Shown here: positions 1 through 11,437 of the stretch, in pieces
How positions within the stretch are numbered: position 1 is the first letter of the stretch
Layout of the letters: every line of letters starts with the position of its first letter
DNA from: Chondrus crispus
Taxonomy: Eukaryota > Rhodophyta > Florideophyceae > Gigartinales > Gigartinaceae
Reading direction: 5' to 3'
DNA: 64,000 nucleotides
Assembly: GCF_000350225.1 (NCBI RefSeq)
Contig: NW_005179275.1
Location: forward strand, 17,202 to 81,201
Made by a program: the position numbers and the translations under genes
The notes under the pieces: generated by a model
Told to the model about the DNA's origin: nothing
Seen by the model: only the letters and a program-made list of their open reading frames with translations
Database searches by the model: none

Positions 1-2192
1 TTTATCATGAGCAACCGTTTCGGATCCCGCCTCGGGGCAGACCGGCGTTCTCTGCCCCTGCGATGGCGGTCTCCTTCTCCGCTGGGGCTACTGTAGCCGT
101 CCAGGTCGAACTCTTCTCGCCGGAACCGACGTCGGTCGCGCGCATTGCGGCCTCTGCGATCATTTCTGCGCGATTCGTGCGACTCGGTGTCCTCGTCATC
201 GGAGGAGTATCCACCTCCTCCGGCATCGCGGTATCGCACATAGCGTCCTTCGCGGTTATCATCGGGAGGGTAACCGACCCCTCCGGCGTCACGGTATCGC
301 GCGTAGCGTCCGTCGCGCTTCTTGCGCGTCGCCCTGTGACGACGTCTTGTCTCTTCTTCCTCGGAGGGGTTTTCTGTACCCTCCGAGGTGTAGCCTTGAG
401 CGCCGGGTGCGCTTTTTCTGCTCGACCGATACGGCTGTCGCTTTTCTGTCGCGAAGCGCCCCAGGCGGTTTTCTGTCCCGCGGGGCCAGCCGTATCGGCG
501 AGTACGGGAGGGCTATTTTCTGTGGGCCCTCCTGTAGCACCATAAATTGGTGAGAGGTAAATGGTCTTACCCTCCGGGTGAGGGGCCATTGTAGCGATCC
601 CGGGTGCGGCGCCGATCGGTTTAGCGTGCGTTAGCGTAGAATCCGGAGCGGTTGAGTCGCGCTGCGCGCGTGCGTCGACTCCTGCTCCGGCGAAGGTCGT
701 GGCCAGACGATTGGCCACGGCGGAGCTGATCGCTCCCTTTAGAGCCGTGCCGGACGGGGATTCTTCATCCACAGTGGTGAGCGCGGTCACCACCTCGCAT
801 TGGACTTGAGCGGGTAGATGTTCGTCCAAAAGCAGTGGTATCGCGCTGCATACGTGCGCGTCCACAAGCGCGGGCACCGTTCGGTCGAGGGTCACGCGCG
901 CTACCTGGGTGTAGTGCAATGTGCTTGGCAGGCCGCGAACACAGTCCGACGGTCAAACAAAAAGAAGAAAAACAGCAACAGCAACAACCACTGCCGATGG
1001 CACGCGCTACGGAGCGTTCGAGACTCCCTTTCCCCTTGTGTGGGCTTGCGGCCGACGGTAGCTCGACTCCGACGGGGGAGTTAAGGAAATATACCCGGCC
1101 CGGGAGGATAATGGTGGTAGAGACTTGTGAAGACTTGAGTGGTCGGCGAGTGCGGGCTGGGCTTGTGTACGAGAATGTAACCGCGGTTCGCTGGGTTGTA
1201 AGGCCAATGCTCGACGAGCGTCTTCAGCACCTTGCGTATAATTCAAGGTCTTCGACGGGGGCTTGTTCAGCACTACCCGACGGGATCGTGACCGTGTAGC
1301 AACGCTACTACCGACGTGTTACCCGATGGCTAAAAACACCTTCACCAGCGCGATCGTGATCGCGCTAGGCGGTACCAACTCTGTCTTATACAGTAAGACC
1401 TTCGTCGGAGGCGTCATTACAACAGTCTTCCGACGGAACTTGAAACAGTAGCAGCGCTACACAACGTGTTACCCGATGGCTAAAACACCTACACCGGATC
1501 GGTCGCAACCGACTCCAATGGAACCAACACAATTAAGGGAAAATGGATGTAGAGATAGAAAAGGTAAAAGGATAAGGAAAAGGAATGGGACCCAGAGCAA
1601 TAGAGGATGTCGTTAGCAGCGTAGAAGTGAAGCGCGTCGCATGAACGGAAGCGTTCTTCGACGAAGGCGAGATCTAACTCCGGCAACTCCGGTGGGTTAC
1701 CTTTACTGACTTGGTGGTCAGAGGGCTAAGGTATATATTGCCCCGCCGGAGCCACTACAGTAGCTCTCGGCGCTAGATCCTAGATCTAATCTAATGTCAG
1801 CAAAATTAATGCCAACTAATTAACTAAATACAATTAAATAATTAAAAATTGAAACTGTGCAATTATTCACACGTTAGCCCCCCGATCCGGGACTAAAATT
1901 GCTTCCAACACAGTGCTATTGCACTACACTGGGGAAGTTCCGTAGCGAGGAACTCCTAGACCCAGGCCTGGATGCGCGGCTGAATCGCGTCGACCATCCA
2001 TTGGACGCGATTCTCAGTGCCTGCCGACACGGGCGGTGTAACATCCGATGCGGACGCTCGCGTGCGGCACGGTCGCGGTGGCGGTCGCAGCAGGGCTTCC
2101 GGGTTCTCCATCTGGGGGCGCGGTGCGCAACTCCCACTGCTTGTGCTCAGACGCTCGGAGGCGGAGTCTCTCCCTTCTTCCGGTCCGTTCAT
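1..2192 (-). pseudogene. gag-like gene of Gypsy element G4, split by a solo LTR
   Basis: This is a long Pro/Ala/Arg/Ser-rich reading frame on the minus strand, read from an ATG at 2192 to a TGA at 5-7. It has no zinc knuckle, so it is probably the N-terminal part of a gag. It lies just downstream of LTR-B, as gag should in a minus-strand element. A solo LTR (910-1928) interrupts it. Removing that LTR and one copy of the CTGGG duplication rejoins the two halves in the same frame (…ELPQ / VARVTLDR…), with one in-frame TAG near 1947. The rest of the element would lie to the left of the window. The gag role is inferred from position and composition; no domain is recognisable. Confidence 0.55.
910..1928 (-). 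mobile_element. solo LTR, family A (Gypsy), TSD CTGGG
   Basis: The 1019 bp sequence has perfect inverted ends TGTAGTGCAAT / ATTGCACTACA and matches, in reverse orientation, the LTRs of the full elements at 3528 and 30721. It is flanked by CTGGG at 905-909 and 1929-1933. No internal region is present, so it is a solo LTR left by LTR-LTR recombination. It sits inside the gag-like frame of G4. Confidence 0.95.
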
Positions 2193-2321
2193 CGTCGAAT
2201 ACGCTTCGCGATCGACGCGGTGATTTCTCAACCCTTTCCGTCCGTACGGTTCTGCACGCAATTAAGCGACTATGCGCGCGGCTCAACCTCTAGAGTTATC
2301 CCCTCCACAAGAGTATAAAAA

Positions 2322-2993
2322 TGTGGGATAACTCCTCTCCGCTCTGGGTTGGGTGAGAGTCGGAGGCTTCAGCCAGGGAGCACGCGGCGCGGACGCGACG
2401 CGCTAATTGAACCGATCGGACGAGCTCGCGAAAAGGGAGCGGCTCACTGGCCGGTTACGCGCAGGCGCCTCGTGGTGCGTGAACGGGAGCGATCGGTAAC
2501 GGGTTAGAAGCCAGCGCACGCGATAGACAACCGAAACGGACGTACAAAGGCGCGAAAGGGACGGGGGCGAGCTTGCCCCAGTTTACTGGTGGGGACGGGT
2601 CCCAGGTCTTAACCCCTCAGAGGGACGCCTCGGACACCTGTTCTAGTACAGTAGTACAGTACCTGCCGCCTAGTGCGTGTCGGGTACTGTACACAATTAA
2701 ACAGCTAGCGCCATAATTACTACTACCGTACGGACGCTGCTACTACACGTGTGCACTACTGTACACGCGTGATGGTTACAGACTACCGCACCGACGACAC
2801 GTGTGCTAACGCGCACACGTAATAAGCGTAGACTACCTCACGGACGACACGTGTGCTACTGTACACGTGCGCCACGCCACGACCGGTCGGTACACGCGCG
2901 CGCTCCCTACACGTGGCCACACCCGCCCACGTGTGCACCGTGCACGGCCACACGGTTAATAACCTCCCCGCGGGCGCGACGGTCGTTATACTA
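2322..2993 (-). mobile_element. LTR family B, 5' LTR of minus-strand Gypsy G4
   Basis: This copy closely matches the LTR at 53092-53762. On the plus strand it reads TGTGGGATAAC at the left and GTTATACTA at 2993. The missing terminal CA is at 19869-19870, on the far side of a pogo insertion that duplicated TA. The copy at 53092 has a polypurine tract on its higher-coordinate side, which fixes the orientation as minus and makes this copy the 5' LTR of the gag at 2192. Inside are three diverged repeats of a unit with GACGACACGTGTGC (2720-2880) and several TACTGTA/TACAGTA motifs. Confidence 0.8.
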
Positions 2994-3010
2994 CAAGGGG
3001 GTGCCCCCAC
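2994..3010 (+). repeat. left terminal inverted repeat of the pogo-like element
   Basis: CAAGGGGGTGCCCCCAC, preceded by TA. It pairs with 19850-19866 with one mismatch and a one-base difference in the middle. A second, inner match (GTTGAACAA and AGATTTTAAA) lies at about 3034-3064. Confidence 0.85.
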
Positions 3011-3294
3011 TTTTTGCACAAGACCCCCACCAGTTGAACAACTCGAAAAATATCAGATTTTAAAGCAAATAAGCAAAAGCATTGCTGTTATTGCATGTCA
3101 AAGATGTGACGGAGACAAAAAAGGCCCATAACTGGGCGGGGAATCCAAATCAAACATTTTGCCGCGCTTTTTCGATATATGCGTACTCGAAAACACTTAA
3201 TTCGATGTGTTCTGCTCCATATAAGTGCAAATTGAAGCCTTGGTGACCTTCCCAGACTCTCCAGACTGTGTTAGAAACCGGGTGTCAACTCACA
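3011..3294 (+). other. 5' untranslated region of the pogo-like element
   Basis: This AT-richer stretch lies between the left inverted repeat and the transposase ATG. I see no reading frame in it; it presumably carries the transposase promoter and subterminal binding sites. Confidence 0.5.
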
Positions 3295-3527
3295 ATGGGT
3301 CGTGTCAAACGAATGTCGAAGCACGAGAGATGCTTTCAAAAGGCTCTTGCTGCAGTTGACAAGGGTGTGGATAGACGTCGTGCTTCGTTAATTGCGCGTA
3401 TGCCGTTATCCACGTTTCAGTACCGCCTAATGCACAAGGACAGGACGCCGATCAGCCGAACATACCTCACCGCTGACGAAGAAAATGTCATTGTGGACCT
3501 CGTTAACAGGTACTCTGCCCGTGGCTT
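3295..3527 (+). pseudogene. pogo/Tigger-like transposase, N-terminal fragment
   Basis: The ATG at 3295 opens a frame encoding a helix-turn-helix of the psq/CENP-B type: a basic N-terminus, then RRASLIARMPLSTFQYR (helix-turn-helix), then LTADEENVIVDLV, the second DNA-binding helix group. This domain binds transposon ends in the family. The frame is broken at 3527 by the 5' LTR of G1 within the ARGF motif. It continues without a frame change at 18129 once G1 and one GGCTT copy are discounted. The same gene's catalytic part is annotated at 18129-19580. Confidence 0.9.
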
Positions 3528-4571
3528 TGTAGTGCAATACGCACCTGAAAAGGGGGGTGAAAAGAAAGAAAAATATTTGGGTATGAAAAGTAGTCCGGGT
3601 TGGGGGACACACGTGTGAATAATTGCACAGTTTCAATTTTTAATTATTTAATTTTATTTAGTTAATTAGTTGGCATTAATTTTGCTGACATTAGATTAGA
3701 TCTAGGATCTAGCGCCGAGAGCTACTGTAGTGGCTCCGGCGGGGCAATATATACCTTAGCCCTCTGACCACCAAGTCAGTAAAGGTAACCCGAGTTGCCG
3801 GAGTTAGATCTCGCCTTCGTCGAAGACCGCTTCCGTTCATGCGACGCGCTTCACTTCTACGCTGCTAACGACATCCTCTATTGCTCTGGGTCCCATTCCT
3901 TTTCCTTATCCTTTTACCTTTTCTATCTCTACATTCATTTTCCCTTAATTGTGTTGGTTCCATTGGAGTCGGTTGCGACCGATCCGGTGTAGGTGTTTTA
4001 GCCATCGGGTAACACGTTGTGTAACGCTGCTACTGTTTCAAGTTCCGTCGGAAGGCTGTTGTAATGACGCCTCCGACGAAGGTCTTACTGTATAAGACAG
4101 AGTTGGTACCGCCTAGCGCGATCACGATCGCGCTGGTGAGGGTGTTTTTAGCCATCGGGTAACACGTCGGTAGTAGCGTTGCTACACGGTCACGATCCCG
4201 TCGGGTAGTGCTGAACAAGCCCCCGTCGAAGACCTTGAATTATACGCAAGGTGCTGAAGACGCTCGTCGAGCATTGGCCTTACAACCCAGCGAACCGCGG
4301 TTACATTCTCGTACACAAGCCCAACCCGCACTCGCCGACCACTCAAGTCTTCACAAGTCTCTACCACCATTATCCTCCCGGGCCGGGTATATTTCCTTAA
4401 CTCCCCCGTCGGAGTCGAGCTACCGTCGGCCGCAAGCCCACACAAGGGGAAAGGGAGTCTCTAACGCTCCGTAGCGCGTGCCGTCGGCAGTGGTTGTTGC
4501 TGTTGCTGTTTTTCTTCTTTTTGTTTGACCGTCGGACTGTGTTTGCGGCCTGCCAGGCACATTGCACTACA
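3528..4571 (+). repeat. 5' LTR of G1 (family A)
   Basis: Begins TGTAGTGCAAT and ends ATTGCACTACA. It contains a poly(T)/CTG-rich end near 4500. It matches the 3' LTR at 17080-18123 over its whole length. Confidence 0.97.
3748..3753 (+). promoter_or_regulatory. probable TATA box of the family A LTR
   Basis: TATATA follows the GC-rich GGCGGGGCAA and precedes CCTTAGCCCTCTGACC. The same position reads TATATA in the G1 3' LTR and CTATAT in the G2 LTRs, so the element is kept across copies. A U3/R promoter role is inferred. Confidence 0.4.
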
Positions 4572-4711
4572 AAAGTGGTCTCCCGACCTAGAATTTTGTA
4601 CGGGAAACCCGACCTAGAATTTTGTCTACGAGAAGGAAGTTGGTCTGGGTAATGGAGTCTCTTTTTTATTCTTGTTTGTAACCTTTTTGTGTAGGTTCGC
4701 TCGTACGAGCG
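4572..4711 (+). promoter_or_regulatory. G1 leader with primer-binding-like site, duplicated
   Basis: Directly after the 5' LTR the sequence reads AAAGTGGTCTCCCGACCTAG. A primer-binding site would start at TGG (4576). The motif CCCGACCTAGAATTTTG occurs twice, about 36 bases apart (near 4583 and 4609). The G2 leader shows the same duplication of CCCGACCTAGAA. I cannot assign the tRNA. Confidence 0.5.
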
Positions 4712-6956
4712 ATGTCGACAAGCGCACCCGGGGACGTCGGTCCCGGGGCGAGCAGAATCGGGTCGGCAAGGGCGTCGAGGATCCTGCGAGGTCCTCGCAC
4801 CCGAAGCCAGGCCAATACGGCTACGGATCCCGAAGGTCAAGAATCCCTGATGGGGATTGAAGCCGACAAGGATAACCTATCCTACAGGTTCGAGAAGATG
4901 GGCAAGGAAATTCGCCAAGAGATGACGAGGTTGAATTAGCCCTCGTCCAGAAGCAACTGGAGTTGCAAGCATCCGAGTTCCACACTGTTTTAGGAGAGCT
5001 ATCGGCTCGAGTGTATCTCGTCGAGAAGGAGCGAGGTGATGCGACCGACGGTCTGGAGCCGGAGGTCTTAGCTTCGTTGAAAATTTCAGTCAAGGACGCG
5101 AGGCGCGACGCGAATCAAGCTTTGGAGTCCTTGGGGAAATTTAGAGCCAGTATCGACGAGAAGTTTGACCGCGCCGCTCATCGTCTCAAGGACCTTGAAC
5201 AGGTCGCCGGGCAGAGCCGCTCCCAACGGGTCGAGAAGGAGACCGTTGATCGAAGAAGGACAAGGCCGCTGTACAGCGGAGTTCCAAGTCGAAGACTTCG
5301 AAGAAGAATCTGCGACGCCGGAGCAAGAGTCACGGTAGTGACGAGCCGGAGGACCAAGACTCAATGACCGAGTCGAATGGCCTTTCCGAAGATGGTGACG
5401 ACGGTTCGTCGAACCATGCCAGCGATTCCGAACATCGTTCAGAGGAAGGAAAAGGAATTTCGCAGGGCAAGAAAATTACCTCCAGACGGGGCGGGATCAC
5501 TTCGTCCGCCTCGCGGAGAGACAAGGACGCTGAGCCAGAGGACGTCGAAACGCGACGCGGGCCGCGATGGGAGGAGTTGGAGGAGCTGAATCCGACCAAC
5601 TACCTCTTCAAGAAATTACTTTCGTACTGAACGTACCGCTTGCGGAACCCGCTGACATATTTGTCAAGTTCCCGGCGGACCGCCGTGCGAAAAATCAGGA
5701 GAGATATTCCGCCTAAGGTGAAGAAGGGCAACACGTTCACAGGTGAGGACGGGGTCCTTGTGTCAGATTTTTTGGCAAAATTAGTTCAAGAGTTTGATAC
5801 TCAAGAAATGAACGAGGGGCAACCGATCCGCTTGTTGCCCGAATATCTAAGCGGCATCGCCTTGAGACAGTACACTTCGGTGTCTCAGACGGCCGGGTCC
5901 CATCACGGAAAGGTGTCCGTTTGGCCAGAGACCGTACAGTGGTTGTTGAGGAGTTTTGCAACCGACGAGGCGATCCGTCAAGCCGTGCTCGCATTGCGAG
6001 AAGTACAGCAGCTACCGTCTGAGGACGAGATGGAATTTTATATCCGTCTGACGGACGCGAGCAATCGATGTGGAAACGTATACTCGATGGAAGAAAAAAT
6101 GACTATGTTCATTGAAGGACTCGATTCAAGTATCCAGCCGATGGTATCTCAATACCGACAAGACAATCGGGACGTTCCGTTTTTGAGACTAGTTAATTAC
6201 GCGAAGGCGCATGGCTCGGGGAGCCGCGCCAAGGACAGGAAGACCAAGAAGGTCACGATTCAGACGCTGTCGACGTTCAGGGCGGGGAAGAAGCCGAGGG
6301 CTTCTTATCCCGGTCGTAAAGGTCACGCCGCCGTCCACTTAGCCGAGTCAATCTCCGCGTCAGATGAACGCGGTGCGCACGGAAGCAGCGAAAATCAGTA
6401 TGAAGGAGCATTGGTAGCCGAAGGCAATTTTATTGAGCCATCGGAGGGCTACGGACGCGAGGACTACGGGGCAAGCGGGTCTTCAACTCTACCGACGCCC
6501 AAATACACGACGGAGTCGTTTTCAGAGCCCACGGATCCAGTGATGATGTTCCCGGGGCGCGGCCACACGCCGGCTCCGCGCATTCCGATGGAAGAAAAGG
6601 GCACGACGTTTCGAAGGACAGACTGGATAGGAAGGCCGCAACATCAAGGAAGGCTGCCGGCCCGTGAAGGACCTAGGCCGCAATATCCCGTCAAGAAGCA
6701 CGGACTGGTGTGCTATCATTGTTATGAAAAGGGGCACGCCGCGCCAACGTGTATTCTTTCCCTCCGGGAAATGCACCGAGTTTTGGGAAATTATGAGGCG
6801 TTGTCTTCGATGGAGAGATTAGGGATACCATCGACAAGTTATCTGAAGGTCAAGAATTGGTTCGATTCGCAGACGGCGAGCACGCCGAGTGCTTCGACGC
6901 CGAGGCCGAACCAACCCTTCAGAGGGCCCGTCGCGGGGCCCGCGTCGTCGACGTGA
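4712..6956 (+). pseudogene. gag: G1 gag polyprotein, broken
   Basis: This gene is collinear with the intact G2 gag (31943-34249) and starts at the equivalent ATG (MSTSAPGDVGPG). It has an N-terminal coiled-coil region, an acidic/serine-rich linker, a retrotransposon gag (capsid) domain and a CCHC zinc knuckle (CYHCYEKGHAAPTC, about 6709-6750). Compared with G2 it has a deletion and stop near 4937, frame changes around 5230 and 5360, and a TGA at 5628-5630 where G2 has CGA. The last open piece, 5640-6956, carries capsid and knuckle. It would form the virus-like particle if intact. Confidence 0.9.
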
Positions 6957-9900
6957 GAAGGAACCCGCAGCGGCAGGAAAACTAGAGAGGGGAATCTCGC
7001 ATGAATCGCGGGAGGCACAGGGTCGACGTACTGTGCCCAGGGCTCAGCCCCGTTCCCCGTCTCTAAAGGAAAAATCAGGCCTCGAGGAGGAAGTTGTTGG
7101 ATTGGTGGATAAGCCCAAAGGGCCGGCCCAAGTCAAGAAAATTTTGAGCCGGGCCCGAGATCATCCGCTGGAAGAAGTTTGAAAACCCTGGTACAGGGTT
7201 AAGCGAAGGGAGTGTCCCGAGAAGATTTTGGTTCTTGCGCGAAAAAACTACAAAGTTTACGCGGACATTGGACCAACAGTCGGATTGATGAGCCGGGTGT
7301 TGTCTGTATTAGGTACCTGCGCGGGACCAAACCTTGTGCGAAAATCGGAACTCCCGGCTGGAATGGAATCTCTAGTGTCCTACGGACCGACCCAAGACAT
7401 TGGCGACGCGAACAATAGGCCACCTCGGACTCTCGGCACAATTACAATGCCTGTGAGGCTTGGAAAATTTGTGGCCGCAGCCGAGTTTATTGTATGCGAA
7501 AAACTAGCCGTCCCGCTAATTCTAGGCGCGGACTACTGTGACCGGTTTGTGGAAGCAATTTATCCAAGGAAGAAAACGGTTGAGTTGGCGGATTTCTCGG
7601 AGGTTCCGATAGTTAGGCGGTTCTCGACGAGAAAAGGGAAGAAGAGTCTGTCCCGGGAGAGGACGAGAATGATGGACAGGGGGAGCGAATTTCCCCTAAG
7701 GTAAAAGTGGCGAGAGCCACGACTATCGAGCCAGGGACGCAACGCGTCGTGGAATGCACCTCGAAGAGGGCGGGCTTGGTTGTGGTTCAGCCGTACTCGT
7801 CGTTGTACGAAAGACACGGGTTGACGTGCACAAATGGTGTCGTTCAGGTTGAGCCTGACAGGCCATTTCGTTTTTCTCGTTGTGAATTTTAGGACGTACC
7901 CTGTCAGGAAGCAGAAAGGCCAAGTGGTGGCAGAATTATTACCGCACCCGAGAGCCGCGCTCGAGAGCAAAACCACCATTGGTGAAGTTCTCGGAATTCA
8001 AGAAAGGAAGAAGGAAAATTTTCCTAATTCCACCAAGACGCCTACGGGCGAGGCAAGATGCGAACCGTCAGATCAAGCGCGCGAGGACCAGCCAGAAGAA
8101 AGGTCGAGTGGGCTCTCCGCGACGGCATCGTCGAAGCCGGAGCAGCGGATTGAGCCCCCACCGCTGGACGTGGAGGACCTCGACCTGAGCCACGTGCCGG
8201 AACGGCTGCGCGAGCGGTTCCGTCGGATGTTGAAGAAGTATTTAGGGATGCGGGATGGGACGCTTGGTGAAATTAATACAACAGTCCATCGGATCGAGTT
8301 GATCCCCGCGACTCGTCCCATCGCACAAGCCCCGTATCGGGCCGGGCCTAAAGCCCGCGAAGTAGAAGATGCAGAAGTACAGAAGATGTTAGAGGCAGGA
8401 GTGATAGAACCAGCGCAGTCAGAATGGGCGTTGCCCGTGTTGCTGGTGCCCGAGCCGGACGGGTCAATGCGGTTTTGCGTAGACTACCGCAGGCTGAACG
8501 CAGTGACGGTAAAGGACACGTACCCTTTACCGCGCATGGACGAGTGCCTGGACTCGCTTGGTGACACCAAGGTTTTCTCCGCGTTGGACGCGATTTCGGG
8601 ATATTGGCAGATGCCTATCCCTGAGTGCGACCGCGACAAGACCGCATTTTCGTGTCACTCAGGTCTGTATCGCTTCTCAAGAATGCCCTTCGGGCTTACC
8701 AACGCGCCGGCGACGTTTCAAAGAGCCATGGATATACTGCTCTCTCCGTTCCGATGGAAGTCGTGTCTGGTGTATTTGGATGATATCATCATCTTCAGCA
8801 AGTCTTGGGAAGAACACATTGTTCATGTTGATGAAATACTTTCTGTATTGGAGAAGGCAGGTGTGAAGCTCAAGCTTCGCAAATGCGAATTTTTCGTCGA
8901 AAAGATCAAGTACCTGAGCCATGTCGTCCGGCCAGGTACATTGGAGGTTGATGCAGCTCGCATCGCGGCGTTGGAACAAGTGAGGTATCCTCAAACGCAG
9001 ACCCAGCTCAGAAGTTTCTTGGGACTTTGTAATGTGTACCGTCAGCTTGTCCCACATTACGCGAAAATCGCGCATCCGCTCAATCAACTATTGAAGAAGG
9101 GATAACCGGTCCAGTTGAAAGGATTCGACGAACCGTGCAAAAAAGCTTTTCATAAGCTCAAGGACGCCATCTTGGCTCCACCGGTATTGGCGCTGCCGAA
9201 GAAGGACCTACCGTACTCGGTAGATACCGATGCAAGAGACTATCAAATAGGCGCTGCATTATTTCAAACGCATCCGGATGCGCAACGTAAACCCATCGGG
9301 TTCTTTTCAAGAACGTAACCGCAGCCGAGAGAAACTATTCTGTATCAGAAAAAGAATGTCTAGCGGTAATTTGGGCCGTGCAGACTCTAAGACCATATCT
9401 ATATGGCGAGCACTTCATTGTGCATACCGACCATGCCTCATTGAGGTGGTTGATGAACGTAACCGACCCCAGCGGGAGATTAATCCGATGGAGGCTCCGC
9501 CTCTCGGAACTTGATTTCGAAATCAAGTACAAGAAGGGCAAGGCTAACAGCCAAGCTGATGCCCTGTCAAGATTACGGACCGCTGGAGAAACCGTCGACG
9601 AAATCGACGACGAAATTCCATGCTTTATGGCCGAACCGGCCGAAGGAACAGTGGAGGACGAGGACAGTTTTGACGCGTTAGACGACATCCTCGCTCTTGA
9701 GGGGGCGGCCGCCTCTGATCGTCTCGATCAATTCCAAGCTGTCACTCCGGAGGAGCTCATTCGCGAGCAAGCCGTCGACCCCTTCTGCAACTGCATCAAG
9801 GCAGAAATGGACGCCGGAAAGGTGAGAACTTTCAGCATGGAGACCGAGGAACTCGAAGGAACTCTATGCCGTACCGCGGCGGAGTTTGTACAAGTGGTGA

Positions 9901-11437
9901 TACCACAATCGTTAAGGGACCGCGTCCTAGGGTTAAGCCATTACGCAAAATTGGCAGGACACCCGGGAGGCAGGAAACTTTACAAGACATTGAGAAGTTA
10001 TTTTTTCTGGCCTGCGATGGCCCTAGACTGCTATGGAGTCGCGAAGAATTGCGCCGCATGTGCGCGGGAAAGGGTGAAGTTAAGAAGAAACACGAAGGAA
10101 ATGAAGCTGTTCACGCCCAAAGCTCCGCTGGAGTTTGTCGCCTCGACATCCTCGGCGAGCTAATTACAACTAAACGAGGAAATCGGTATATTCTCGTGAT
10201 CAGCGATCGATACTCGAAACTGGTACGAACCGTACCGTTGAAGAAGATGTCAGCTGCGCACATCGCGCAAGCCTTCGTTCACCATTGGGTATTCGTGTAC
10301 GGACCGCCGGCCAGGCTGCTGTCCGACAATGGAACACAGTTCACGGCCCGGTTCTTTCAGAACGTCTGCCGAATTCTCGGCATACGCAATGTGTTCACGA
10401 CTACGTACCACCCGCAAGCCAACGGTCAAGTTGAGAGGTTTAACCGCACGCAGACTTCCGCGTTGCGAAAATATGTTGGAGAACATCCGAAAGACTGGGA
10501 ACTATTTAGCGACGCTGTGAAGTTTGCATACAACACACAAGTTCATCGAACTACGAACATCGCGCCCTTCGAGCTGGTGTTAGCTCGGGCGCCGAGAAGC
10601 ATTGCGTTACAAGCACAGACAGGTTTGGAAGGATTTAGCTCGAATCGAGCGTACTACCTGAAATGGCAGTCGTGGTTGGAAAGCCTGATGAAAGGCGCTG
10701 ATAAGAGCCTGCGAAAAGAACAAGCGCGCTACAAGCAAAATTTCGACGCAAGGCTTCGCAAGCCGAAGTATGACATCCCTTCAGGATCCTACGTTTCCCT
10801 CCGGAAGGAACAGGGGACCCCAACAGAACCTAGACACAAGCTGGCACAAGTTGCCACGGGACCGTATGCAGTCAAGAAATAAGATAAGAACACGGTTGTC
10901 ATCGCCATAGGCGACCAAGAAGAGCGCGTGTCGCGAGATAGAGTCGAATTAGCCCCTAGTCTCATGGACTACATGTCGATATCAGGCCTACGACCGGCTC
11001 TACAGTTCCTCAGCGGACGCGAGGGGAATCAAGAACGCGATGCGATGGAGAGTGAGGAAGGTCCTCCCACGCGAGCGCAGATGTTAGAGGACGACGAAGA
11101 TGTTGTCAGTCGAAACCCGTCAGCGAAAATACCGCAAGACCTGCGGAGGACAAGTAATTCAGAAGAGTTGGAGGAGTCGGAGAATCTTCAGGAGGGAGAA
11201 GAAATTAACCCCAGACGCGAGGAATAAAATGAGAACGCCGAGTACATGATAGAGAAGATCATTGATCACGGGTATCAAGATGAGGAATTAATCCTCAAGG
11301 TGAAATGGTATAGATATGAGAAGAAGGACGCGACGTGGGAACCAGTCGCATCATTGCCGCGCAGCGCAGTTATAGGACATTTCCAAAGAAAGAAGTTACC
11401 CTTGCCTCCGCAAGTCGCGCGCGCACAAGCGGGGTAG
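6957..11437 (+). pseudogene. pol: G1 pol (protease-RT-RNase H-integrase-chromodomain), broken
   Basis: Domains in order: retropepsin-like protease, reverse transcriptase (RT) with YLDD at 8773-8784, RNase H (near 9190-9590), integrase with the HHCC zinc finger (9930-10080), DDE core (SDNGTQF near 10320, QVERFNR near 10430), and a C-terminal chromodomain (11246-11400). Lesions relative to G2: TGA at 7180 (G2 CGA); the protease triad DTG changed to GTC at 7312-7320; an extra T near 7870; TAA at 9103 (G2 CAA); one-base losses near 9316 and 10146; TAA at 10880; a further break near 11224. It is not functional. Confidence 0.93.

Noticed and set aside
2322..2993. Plus-strand solo LTR
   Set aside because: The matching copy at 53092 has its polypurine tract on the high-coordinate side, so the family reads on the minus strand, and gag follows on the minus strand.
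3795..3992. 65-codon frame (PELDLAFVE…) repeated in every family A LTR
   Set aside because: It has no ATG start, is only LTR sequence seen several times, and is poorly kept between the G1 and G2 types.
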